Assembly: GCA_963969395.1 (NCBI GenBank)
Contig: OZ017802.1
Location: forward strand, 188,501-252,500
Length of the DNA stretch: 64,000 bases
From: Pseudoscleropodium purum
Taxonomy: Eukaryota > Streptophyta > Bryopsida > Hypnales > Brachytheciaceae
Direction: 5' to 3'
In this document: positions 43,659 to 53,839 of the stretch, one piece after another
How positions within the stretch are numbered: position 1 is the stretch's first letter
Layout: the number at the start of each line of letters is the position of its first letter
Program-made: the position numbers and the translations under genes
Notes under the pieces: generated by a model
Databases searched by the model: none
Told to the model about the DNA's origin: nothing
What the model saw: only the letters and a program-made list of their open reading frames with translations

Positions 43659-46370
43659 ATGCAAAGCGCAACTACCACGAGTGAAGCAATTGATGTTTTG
43701 AAGAACCGACTACAACAGGGCAATGCAATAGACTCGTACTACTATGTTGAAATTCTTAAGCGTTGCTTGAAGCAGGAAGACCTTACGGCAGTAAAGCAGG
43801 TTCATGAGTGCACCATTGAGAGTGGCATGCAGCAGAATATATATGTGGCAAACAACCTATTGAGTGGATACATCAGATGTGGGAGACTGGAGGATGCATG
43901 CAGAGTGTTTGATGCACTTGCGAAGAAGGATGTCATTAGCTGGAACGTCATGATTGGAGGTTATGCTCAGCACAGTTGTGGGAAAGACGCCATGGAAGTT
44001 TTCCATCGCATGCGAGAGGAGGGTATGCAACCAAATGCAGTTACTTACTTGAGCATTCTGAAAGCCTGTGCGAGCCCATCAGCCTTGAAGTGGGTCGAGG
44101 AAGTCCATGCATACATCAGTGAGGGTGGGTTCGAATCGGATGTTCGTGTAGGGACTTCGCTCCTGAAAATGTATGCAAAGTGTGGGAACATAGAGGAGGC
44201 AAGGAACACTTTTGATAAGTTGTCTAGTCGCAATGTGATCACCTGGAATGTGATGATTGGAGCATATGCCGGAAGTGGTGATGGTGAGGAAGCATATCGA
44301 CTTCTTCTCCAAATGAAACGGGAAGGCTTCAAACCTGACGCGATCACTTATAGGAGTATCCTGAATGCCTGTGCTAGCGAGGGGGCTTTGATATGGGTGA
44401 AAGAGGTTCACAAACATGCCCGTGAATCGGGATTTGAGTCAGATTTGCGTGTGGGCACGGCTCTAGTTCACATGTATGCAAAGTGTGGCAGTATCAATGA
44501 TGCTCAATTGGTTTTTGACAGAATGCAGGCCCGGGATGTCGTCACTTGGACTGTGATGATTGCTGGACTTGCTCAACATGGCTGTGGGTCTGAAGCATAT
44601 GAACTTCTTTTCCAAATGAAACAGGAAGGTCTGAAACCAGACGCATTTACATATGCAAGTATCCTGAATGCATGCGCAAGCACAGGGGCTTTGGAGTGGG
44701 TAAGGAGGGTTCACCGGCATGCCCGTGAATCGGGATTTGAGTTGGATGTGCGTGTGGGCAACGCGCTGGTGCACATGTATGCAAAGTGCGGCAGAATCGA
44801 GGATGCGCGACTGGCTTTTCACAAAATGGAGGAACGGGACGTGATTAGCTGGAACGTGATGATTGGTGGACTTGCCCAACATGGACTTGGGTCTGAAGCT
44901 TTTGAACTTTTTCTCCGAATGAAACGGGAAGGCTTCAAACCAACTGCGGTCACTTACATTAGCATCCTGGATATTTGTGCAAGCGCGGGCGCTTTAGAGT
45001 GGGTTAAGGAGGTTCACGGCTATTCGCGCGAAGCGGGATTTGAGTCAGATGTGCGTGTGAGCACCGCGCTGGTCCACATGTATGCAAAGTGTGGCAGTAT
45101 CGATGATGCGCGACTGACTTTTGACAGAATGGAGGAACGGAATGTGATTTCATGGAATGTGATGATTGGAGCATATGCAGATTGTGGTTGTGGCGAGGAA
45201 GCATATCGAATTTTCCTCCGAATGAAACGCGAAGGCTTTAAACCAGACGCAATTACGTATATGAGCGTTCTTAATTCATGTGCTAGCGAAGGGGCTTTGG
45301 AGTGGGTGAGGGAGGTTCATTGCCATGCCCGTGAAGCCACATTTGAGTTGGATGTGCGTGTCGGTAATGCGCTGGTCCACATGTATGCGAAGTGTGGCAG
45401 TATCGATGATGCGCGATTTGTTTTTGACAGAATGAAGGAACGAGACGTGATTAGCTGGAACGTGATGATTGGTGGACTTGCGCAACATGGATATGGGTCT
45501 GAAGCTCTAGTGGTCTTTAGGAATATGATAGCAGCCGGTGTGAAGCCTGATGAGTACTCATTTGTGGCATTGTTATCGGCCTGTAGTCATGCGGGCCTTG
45601 TTGATGAAGGGCGTCGACTCTTTCTGGCTATGTCGCACGATTACGGCATCGATGCCAGTGTGGTCCATTGGAGCTGCATGGTAGATATTCTTGGGCGGGC
45701 TGGGCACATGGAAGAAGCAAAGGTCTTGATTGATAATATGCCAGTTGAATCAGATGAGGCGACTTGGGGAGCTTTGCTCGGTGCTTGTAGAACTTATGGG
45801 AATGTAGAGCTGGGTGAACTTGCGGCTAAAGAGCTCTTCAAGTTGAAACCCGGGGATGCTTCTTCGTACGTGGTCCTCTCCAACATCTATGCTGCAGCTG
45901 AGAAGTGGGAGAAGGCATCATCGGTGCGCGCTGCAATGCTGGAGAGGGGTATACGCAAAGAACCTGGGCGTAGCTGGATCGAAGTTGATAAGAACATTCA
46001 TGCCTTTGTGGTAGGGGATACATCCCACCCAGAAACGAAGGAGATATATGCAGAGCTGAGCAGATTGACGGAGGAAATCAAGGCTGAAGGCTATCTTCCA
46101 GATACCCGGCTTGTGTTGCATGATGTTGATGAGAAAGACAAGGAGTTTTCACTTTGCTCTCATAGTGAGAAGTTGGCTATTGCATATGGACTTATTCACA
46201 CCCCAAGTAGTGAACCTGTTCGTGTATACAAGAATCTTCGGGTGTGTTTAGATTGTCATACAGCAACCAAGTTGATCTCGAAAGTTTCTAAAAGAGAGAT
46301 TGTAGTTAGAGATGGGAATCGTTTTCATCACTTTCGTGACGGCTTGTGTTCTTGTAAAGATTATTGGTGA
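43659..46370 (+). CDS. PLS-class PPR protein with E1-E2-DYW domains, C-to-U RNA editing factor
   Basis: The 903 codons from the first in-frame ATG have no stop until 46370. After a short N-terminus comes a long array of alternating P, L and S repeats: six P motifs of the type VISWNVMIGG (starting near 43928 and then about every 303 bases), L motifs with ILNACAS, and S motifs with ALVHMYAKCGSIDDAR. Then come E1 (ATWGALLGACR), E2 (SYVVLSNIYAAAEKW) and a DYW domain opening at PGRSWIEV. The DYW has HSEKLA (46161, zinc ligand and catalytic Glu), CLDCH (46244) and ends in KDYW, so all deaminase residues are present. Such proteins bind an organellar transcript site and deaminate C to U, here probably in mitochondria or plastids. 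The array has expanded by 101-residue PLS units that remain highly similar at DNA level. The start is uncertain. Confidence 0.93.
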   Translation: MQSATTTSEAIDVLKNRLQQGNAIDSYYYVEILKRCLKQEDLTAVKQVHECTIESGMQQNIYVANNLLSGYIRCGRLEDACRVFDALAKKDVISWNVMIGGYAQHSCGKDAMEVFHRMREEGMQPNAVTYLSILKACASPSALKWVEEVHAYISEGGFESDVRVGTSLLKMYAKCGNIEEARNTFDKLSSRNVITWNVMIGAYAGSGDGEEAYRLLLQMKREGFKPDAITYRSILNACASEGALIWVKEVHKHARESGFESDLRVGTALVHMYAKCGSINDAQLVFDRMQARDVVTWTVMIAGLAQHGCGSEAYELLFQMKQEGLKPDAFTYASILNACASTGALEWVRRVHRHARESGFELDVRVGNALVHMYAKCGRIEDARLAFHKMEERDVISWNVMIGGLAQHGLGSEAFELFLRMKREGFKPTAVTYISILDICASAGALEWVKEVHGYSREAGFESDVRVSTALVHMYAKCGSIDDARLTFDRMEERNVISWNVMIGAYADCGCGEEAYRIFLRMKREGFKPDAITYMSVLNSCASEGALEWVREVHCHAREATFELDVRVGNALVHMYAKCGSIDDARFVFDRMKERDVISWNVMIGGLAQHGYGSEALVVFRNMIAAGVKPDEYSFVALLSACSHAGLVDEGRRLFLAMSHDYGIDASVVHWSCMVDILGRAGHMEEAKVLIDNMPVESDEATWGALLGACRTYGNVELGELAAKELFKLKPGDASSYVVLSNIYAAAEKWEKASSVRAAMLERGIRKEPGRSWIEVDKNIHAFVVGDTSHPETKEIYAELSRLTEEIKAEGYLPDTRLVLHDVDEKDKEFSLCSHSEKLAIAYGLIHTPSSEPVRVYKNLRVCLDCHTATKLISKVSKREIVVRDGNRFHHFRDGLCSCKDYW

Positions 46371-47146
46371 TGAGTTCGGCAATGCCAATGGATTTTGGAT
46401 CAATATTGTGAGACTTCATTGAGCATCCGTGATATTTTGGACTAAATTACCCTAGTTCTAGTTGTCTACTCTAAATTCTTTGTTTGTTAGTATCCTATTA
46501 GACATCAATGAACTTTTTCTCATTTATCATTATTGTATCACAATCTAAGTGCACTATCTTTACATTTATCTTTTATAGTATACAAGCATCTTTTTGTGAG
46601 GCATACTATGAATGATTGAATGGAATGATCTCTTTTCACATTAGGATAGTATTGTATTCTTGGTAGGTGATTGCATTGATCCTAAATGCTTATAGCACCA
46701 AATTCTAGTGTTGACAATACTTTGAAGTTAAATGAAACCAAACCAAGTTGCTATTTTTAGTAGTCTGTAATTTTTATTAATTATTTTTGAAGTCTAGTTT
46801 TAGTACCAAAGGTTAGATTTTGAAAATGATTGATTATGATTTTTCTATTCAAGATTTTGTGCAAGGGCATTGATTGCAATCTTGACTTTCCATATTGTTG
46901 AGAGCACTTGAAAATGAGCCTCAAATACACTAGATCTCAAAGAAAAATTTATATTAAATATTCATTTAAAAAATTGTAGAAGAGATTTTGAAAAGCTGTA
47001 AATTGATTAGAGTTATGCATGTTTTGTCCTTTAACCTCATATTTTTTTGGTGATCAATTTTTAGATTTGACACATGAAAAGAGTATTTAAAGACTTTAAA
47101 TGACTTTCACAATTTTAATACCTTTATGATCAATCATTAATTTGTA
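46371..47146. other. PPR 3' region and AT-rich intergenic DNA
   Basis: It should contain the PPR 3' untranslated region. No further gene or repeat is supported. Confidence 0.5.
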
Positions 47147-47289
47147 CACTACAAGTGAATATTGTCATTTCTAACATTTTTTGTCAATTTAGATGTGTTG
47201 ATTTAGACAAACTTTATCAATTTTTTTTCATTTTGAACATTTTTTATCAATTCGAATTTGTCAATGCAGACGAGTTTTTTTTTGTAGTA
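47147..47289. mobile_element. CACTA-type MITE candidate (143 bp), TSD GTA
   Basis: Starts CACTACAAGTGA and ends TTTTTTTTTGTAGTA, an imperfect CACTA terminal repeat (last base A for G). It is flanked by GTA on both sides (47144-47146 and 47290-47292), the 3-bp duplication typical of CACTA elements. It is shorter and less palindromic than its neighbour at 47328, and confidence is lower because a 3-bp repeat can occur by chance. Confidence 0.5.
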
Positions 47290-47327
47290 GTAAGTGATAT
47301 TATTGTATTTTTTTTCCTAAGTGATCT

Positions 47328-47556
47328 CACTACAAGAAAAAGGGTGTTGTAAGTGAGTTTTTAAGTATAGTATTAAGCATAAGATTATAAGTAATGACTT
47401 TTAAGGTAATTTTCAACAAAATTTGACTAGAAACATATGTATTTTTAGTTTATTTTTACTAGAAATCTCCTTAAAGGTCATTGCTTATAATCTTATATTT
47501 AGGACTATACTTAAATACTCACTTACAACACCCTATTCTAGTTTTTTCTTGTAGTA
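47328..47556. mobile_element. Palindromic CACTA-type MITE (229 bp), TSD TCT
   Basis: Starts CACTACAAGAAAAAGGGTGT and ends CTAGTTTTTTCTTGTAGTA. The arms are long inverted repeats: TTGTAAGTGAGTTTTTAAGT on the left pairs with ACTTAAATACTCACTTACAA on the right, so nearly the whole element folds back on itself. CACTACAAGAAA is the classic CACTA/Spm terminus. The 3-bp TSD TCT is at 47325-47327 and 47557-47559. A transcript through it would form a long hairpin suited to small-RNA production; that is inference. Confidence 0.85.
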
Positions 47557-47748
47557 TCTTAAACATATCTAATTTGAATTTGTATAGTTACAATTGAAAA
47601 CAAATTGATATACCTTATCAAAATGTTGACTTTTTGTTCAATTTAGAGCAAATTCATAGAAACTCAAAAAAAACTTTAGACATTTAGTAGTTGAAGATTT
47701 AATTTGCTACTTATATTAAATAACTTTTCTATATTATTTGCTCAATAG

Positions 47749-49211
47749 TGTCACGGACATGACATACACAACCAACCTCAAGATCAACTCCAAGACCAAG
47801 TAGAGTATTCAAAGCAAGTACTTTGAGCTTAGACTCCAAAAGAAACCTCCCAAGTAATTTCCTAATAGTGGTGGCGGTGCCTTGAGGGCCAAGCCACCTC
47901 CTTTAGATGACTCGAAGAGACAGAATTGAAAGACTCGCCTCCCAAGATTTCACAGAAGCCCCAAACTTGGTCATTAGTAAAGAGAATACCAGTGAAGGCT
48001 TCGATGAAGACTTCGAGCAGTCAAAGTGGGAGTAGCTCCAAGAAGGCACGGCAGAGTAGATAGAGCGCAGGTAGTTAGGTAGGATTTTTAATTCGAAATG
48101 GGAATTTCAAGCATAGATCCAAGTTTCAGATTCTTTTAGAAGTTTCGGATTTGTAGGGGCAGTTGGGCTTTGAACATTCCAGATATCCCAGGTTGTTCAT
48201 TGGTTGGTTGCTTTGATTTCCGGGATGCCTTTTGGGCTTTTTAGGTGTTGACTTTGGGTTTGATTTTGATTTTTAAGGGCGAGTAAGTTTGTTGCCTTCT
48301 CATTCCATCCTAGCAGTTATTTTGTTGTATTCAATTCCCTTCTTTAATTTAAGTCACTTGGTGAATATTCTAGTTCCAACCGGGTATATAGATTGTGTTG
48401 GTTTATTGTTTTGAGTGTTGAGATGTAAAAAGGATGGGTGAAGAGGAATCTGGATTTTGGATAACTTGATTGAACAAAGGGAGTACTATTGTAATGATAT
48501 TAGATATGAAACGAGGGAGTTACGTGTTGTGCCTTTGAACTACTAGAACAGTAATCCAGCTTTTAGTAAAGAGTGGTGAGAGTACAAACTCGGAATTAGA
48601 AACAATTCTATACGGAAATTAGCGACTGTTAGAGGAAACTCCCACTCACCGGAAGGTCTTCCAACCTTAGGATCCGTCATACACCTAGAAAGATTACCCC
48701 CCTTGTTAATTCCGGGCGTCTGAGATCTATCGTTGTAGTAAAGAGGAGTGAACACAGTCTTGAGTGACATACATTCCGGATCGGCCATCTAGGATGTTGT
48801 GAGGATCCGGATCTACCTTGTGCACTACAACATTTTGAGTACTTGGGTGTTTGTTGTTTATTTGTTTTTGTTTGTGTAGTAAATAGACAAGAGAGGTGAA
48901 GTCCCTACCCTCAAAAGATCAATAGCGGACCCTTTGATGGTAAAATAGAGGAATTGAAAACTAATTTGTTAAAGGATGAAACCGGACAACCAGATGAAAC
49001 CGGAAAACCGGATAATATTGGATTTGGATAGGAATCCGAATAGTAGTGAATCCAGAAAAGAAAGTGAAAAAGAGTAGTCGGAGGAGGAAAAATCGATCAT
49101 TCGGATATTAGAGTTGAGAAAGGCATCTAGGATTCCCTGGGACGATAATTTGTGTCATCTTACCATGTGTTTTTGTATAAAGATTCTTACGCCTAGACTA
49201 CGAGTGCGACA
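47749..49211 (+). repeat. E-family copy E5 (1.46 kb, TGT..ACA)
   Basis: Starts TGTCACGGACATGAC and ends GACTACGAGTGCGACA. Flanks AATAG (47744-47748) and AATAT (49212-49216) agree 4/5, consistent with an aged 5-bp duplication. The left part encodes the C-terminal end of the gag-like protein (frame ending near 48064, ..SKKARQSR). The right 1.1 kb is the conserved terminal block, with a GGGTATATAG TATA-like box near 48380 on the coding strand. The copy lacks the N-terminal gag region present in E4, so it is a deletion derivative. Confidence 0.7.
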
Positions 49212-50267
49212 AATATACAGACTAAAGTATATGATATAGTACAAAAAGCATCTATAGTAGATCTATTGCTTTTATAAATAACTCATGTACCTTTTAAAAT
49301 GTATTGTTTATAAGTATGATTTTTGTGATCCCTAGCTCTAATTTAATTACTACTTTGGATGATGTGCATTCAAGACCTAAAGAGAACTTGAAAAAATTAA
49401 ACTTGACATGTATTGACAATCACATCGCAATCACTGGAAGAACTTTGAAAAAATTTAAATAAAAACTAATGTCAATTGTCATTCAAATGATTGTAGATTT
49501 AAGGAAAAAATAATCATTGAAATTGTTATGTCAAACAAAAAGGGAAAGGAAGAGGAGATACAAAATAAAAACTTGCATGATGGTAAAGTAATGTTTTGTA
49601 TGGGTCAAGCCTCCCTTCTTGTCTCCCCCATCCTTGTTGACTACGTCCTCCTTGTTAGAACTCACCTTTGTATTTTCATGCCACCAAATTTGCACCATTT
49701 TAATGATGTATTCACTTGTACTATCTTTCTTTTCTACCTTTGGAGAAGAGTGAATTTTGATGATTCTTTTGATATTTCAGATTGTCTACCCAAAGCCAAC
49801 ATGATGTTGTCTACCTTTATTCCAAGCACCCTAGCCAATATCCTCACACCACCAACTCCCTCTCTCATTGCTGCATCAAGTAATGCACCCTTCCTAGAAA
49901 GCATATGGTTAGAGATAGGAATAGCAAAGGCTTGTAGCTTAGTCTTAAAGCTATAAAGGAATATATAAATACTTTTAGCCTCAATAAGACGGGGGTAATA
50001 GTATTGTAGTAGGGGCCAAACTGTTTGGTGGCGGATGACTTTTCTAGAACATCTTGCCTCGTAAGAGGATCTCGATAGTTTCTCATTTCTTCACGTATGC
50101 ACTATAAGATTCTTTGCGCAATTTTGCATGAATCCCTTGTACAAAGGATATCTACCTCTATTTCCACATTCTCTATGGCCAAAGCTATAGCCTCTTCTTT
50201 TTAAATGCGAATTTGTTCCCCATGCATACGTTGGAAGAGACAGTTGCGCTCTGCTTTCTTCCACCTT
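49212..50267 (-). other. Degenerate coding-like sequence, unknown
   Basis: On the minus strand, fragments in different frames read like protein: REEMRNYRDPLTRQDVLEKS with SSATKQFGPYYNTITPVLL (about 50086-49990) and MREGVGGVRILARVLGIKVD with NIMLALGRQSEISKES (about 49885-49770). They are broken by stops and frameshifts. I do not recognise the family. It is probably the remnant of a transposon or host gene into whose neighbourhood E3 inserted. Confidence 0.35.
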
Positions 50268-51720
50268 TGTTGCATGTGCAGTTTAGGCATAAGTATCTTT
50301 ACACACAAAAACATGGTAAGATGACACGAATTATTATCCTAAGGAATCCCAGATGCCTTTTCAAACTCCAATATCCAGATGATTGTTTCCTCCTCTTTCG
50401 ACTACTCTCTTTCACTCTCTTTCACTTTCCTTCTCTAAAATCACTACTATCCAGATTCCAATCCGGATCCGATATCACTCAGTTCTCCAGTTTCATCCCT
50501 TAACAAACTAGTTTTCAATTCCTCTGTTTTACCATCAAACGGTCTACTATTGATCTTTTGAGGGGTAGGGACTTCACCACTCTTGTCTATTCACTAGACA
50601 AAGAAAATAAACAAACAATAAACACCCAAGTACTCAAAATGTTGTAGTGCACAAGGTAGATCCGGATCCTCACAACATCCCAGATGGCCAATCCACAATG
50701 TAGGTCACTTAGGACTGCATTCATTCTTTCTTACTACAACAACAGATCTTAGATGCCTGGAATTGACAAGAGGGGTAATTTTTCTAGGTGTAAGATGGAT
50801 CCTAAGGTAGGCAGACCTTTCGGTGAGTGGGAGTTTCCTCTAACGGTCACTAATCTTCGTATAGAATTATTTCTAATTCTAGATTTGCACTCACACCACT
50901 TTTTACTAAAACCGGATTACCGTTCCAGTAGTTCAAAGGTACCATGTGCAACTCCCTCATCTCGTATCTAACATCATTACAATAGTACTCCCTTTGTTCA
51001 ATCAAGTTATCCAAAATCCAAATTCCTCCTCACCCATCATTTTCACATCTCAACACTCAAAACAATAAACCAACACAATCTATATACCTGGTTAGAGCCA
51101 GAATATTTACCAAGTGACTCAAATTAAAGAAGGAAATGGAATACAACAAAATAACTCCTAGGATGGAATGAGAGGGCAACAAACTTGCTCGCCCTTAAAA
51201 ATCAAAATCAAAACCAAAGTCAACGCCTAAAAAGCCAAAAAGGCATCCCAAAAATCAAGGCAACCAACTACTGAACAACCTAGGATATCTGGAACGTTTA
51301 CAACCCAACTGCCGTTACAAATCCGGAACCTCTAAAACAATCCAGAATCCGGACTCACGCTTGGAAATCCCATCCCAGATAAAAATCCTACCTAACTACC
51401 TACGCTCTATCTACCACGTCGGGCCTTCTTGGAGCTGCTCCCGCTTTGATTGCCCGAAGTCTTCACCGAAGCCTTCACTGGAGTTGCCCGGGTTGCTACT
51501 CAGGTTTGAATCTTCTGTCCCGGATCATTTTCCGGATTCCGGAATCTGAACATTTTCGGATTCCAAATCCATTCTGAATCCATTCTGGATCCAATCTAGA
51601 TCCAATCCAGATTCAAAACATTTCCAGATTCCGAACCCCATACATTTCCGGAAGTATCCCAGATCCAATTCTAATATTGCTGAAAGTCTTTCAAAATACT
51701 TGTTGGACAACTATCCGAGT
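50268..51720 (-). repeat. E-family copy E3, truncated
   Basis: Begins TGTTGCATGTGCAGTTTAGG and has the same terminal blocks as E2 and E4, including the uninterrupted hAT insertion site CCAATATCCAGATGATTG (about 50370). Its minus-strand coding part ends in ..SSSKKARRGR at about 51410 but the upstream gag region is lost: after the C-terminus it goes into a CCGGA/GGATCC-rich stretch and stops near 51720. The right border is approximate. Confidence 0.7.
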
Positions 51721-52385
51721 TCTGGGTTTTGATTAGGACAGAAAGTGTGAATGTCTTCCTTAACCACTTTATCTTGATTAAAAAATCATATGATTTGCTA
51801 ATCCATACTTCTAGTATTTTTTCTGTTTCTAACTGATAGAATCAAAAAAATATATTGAAAATGGATTTCTTACTTCAAATTCTTTTTGAAATAACTAAAA
51901 TCTGTTTCTGTAGGTTTCGACAACCTTTGTACCTCCAACACTTTTGCTTGTAAGGCTTTCTCAACAGGTCCAAGCCAAATGACCCCATCCCTAGCTCTCT
52001 TGTGCTTGGCAGTGTTACCCATCCTACATGAAAAAAGTGAACAAATACATACAAAAGATCATATCTTAGTACTCGATGCCACACACATATATAAAAAAGA
52101 CCTTGAAGATCATAGGTCAAGACTTGGAAGGTTGGACAAACCCTAAATAGGATCTATTTAGAATTGAGAAAATACAACAAAGTAGTACTTGATTTGCATC
52201 TACAAAAACACAATTAGGTCACAATCGACTTTATTGGGAAAGAATATTTTTTTTAAGTCAACATGTAGATAATGAATTGCAATTAAACTCATTGGAATTA
52301 TGATGTATTTGAATGGAGCAGATGAAAGTAAAGATAAGAATTTATATATTAATTCTCGTAGTGGAGCTGTTCTAGCTATCCAAAC
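51721..52385. other. AT-rich spacer
   Basis: No gene or clear repeat between E3 and the hAT MITE at 52386. Minus-strand frame 51875-52120 has no motif. Confidence 0.5.
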
Positions 52386-52670
52386 CATGGTTGTCATAAC
52401 GGGTGAGTTAGGGTCATCGAACGATCCGGACGGACTGACAGACGGTCCAGACGGCTTTAATTTTGTAACTTGTGCAATTTTGCGGAATGACACATCACCT
52501 CATTCGCGCCTTGATGATCTCGTTCGCGCCTAGCATGTTCCTTAATCCATATGGCATCCACGTGGCCTATTTTTCCGTTATCAAAAAGTCAACTATGTGT
52601 TGATTGTATCGGACAGGCGGAATCTCTAACGGACGGGTGAACCGGACGTCCGTCCACTATGACAACCATG
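52386..52670. mobile_element. hAT MITE of a second family (285 bp), TSD ATCCAAAC
   Basis: Starts CATGGTTGTCATAACGGG and ends ACTATGACAACCATG: a 13-bp terminal inverted repeat CATGGTTGTCATA. A perfect 8-bp duplication ATCCAAAC lies at 52378-52385 and 52671-52678. The interior has GGACGG/CGGACGTCCG words near the ends but not the core of MITEs A, C and D, so it is a distinct hAT family with a similar subterminal style. Confidence 0.93.
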
Positions 52671-53839
52671 ATCCAAACTACTTAATAAATTTTCTGGAGT
52701 GCAAAATACTCACCAAGCTCATGAGCTAGAGTTCAAAGAATCTGCTTTTGATTGTGTAGATTTCTCAACTATCTCAGGTAGTTGGATTATAGGGACAGAA
52801 ACAATGACTCTGAACTCTTTGCCACACATTTTTGGGATTGAGCTTTAGTATTTGAAAATTTCAAGTACCATGCAATATTTCCAACCTCTAAGATTGGTGT
52901 GCCCAATATGTGAGTGTCGTTGATAGTAGGAACACTTTGGTACAAACTACTGAACTTAGTATTCAAACTCTTTGTACTAGTAGAGTTGATGGAATATGGA
53001 AAATAGTTTGTTATCAGTTGTTGCACTAGTAGAGGTGGTTGCTTTTTAGAGTAGTCTTCTATAATAAGCATTTGTACAGAAGGAGAACCTATAGAATTCT
53101 TTTCTACAAACATTAAGGCGTAATTTTGGAGAACATACAATAAATTGGGGAAATGGCATTCCAACCTTGCGTCCCAAGATAGTCGAAATAAGCAATTATA
53201 AATCAAAGAAAGAATGCTCATAAAACAAATCAAGAAGTTACTAAATCCCTACAAATATTTGTCCATTCCAAATTGCTTTCATGACATATGAGCAAATGAC
53301 CATATTCATAAGGTTCTTCAAAGATATTCATGTATGGGAAAAATAACTTACTTCAGGACAAAAAGCATATCCTTAGCATTCCCCTTGAGCTCTTGCTTTC
53401 TATGTTGTGATATTAAGTTGCGTGTTGTGATATTCAGTTCTACATCAATCATAAGTAGGCAAACCTACACCATTTGTATCAATATTACAAAGAATGGTAC
53501 TACCCTTCTTCTAAGTATATACCACGTTACATAATCTAATATCACAATACAGAAAGAAAAAATTTCATAGAAAAGGGATTGTGAAACTAAAACTAAAGTA
53601 CTAGAGGACCATTTGAAGGTTTCTTAAAACAATATGAAAGCGTTCAAGATAATAAACCTTAGTGTACTCTATGTCTACTCGTCCAAAGTATAAAGATGAA
53701 TGTGTTGTCCTATGGATTTTCAACGATTACAATGGAACATGCCAATAATAGGTCTAGACATTTCTTTCTGAAAATCATGTTGTTTACAAAACTAGGGATC
53801 TATTCAAAGAGCTTGTATTATAAACTTCTTCGTACTAAC
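52671..53839. other. AT-rich intergenic DNA with an unassigned open frame
   Basis: A minus-strand frame 52787-53233 (148 codons) lies here without recognisable motifs; it starts in AT-rich DNA and has neither a good context nor neighbours to support it. Nothing else is seen. Confidence 0.4.

Noticed and set aside
44045..46121. Minus-strand ORFs across the PPR gene
   Set aside because: They are shadows of the repeated PPR coding sequence; their repetition follows the 303-bp period.
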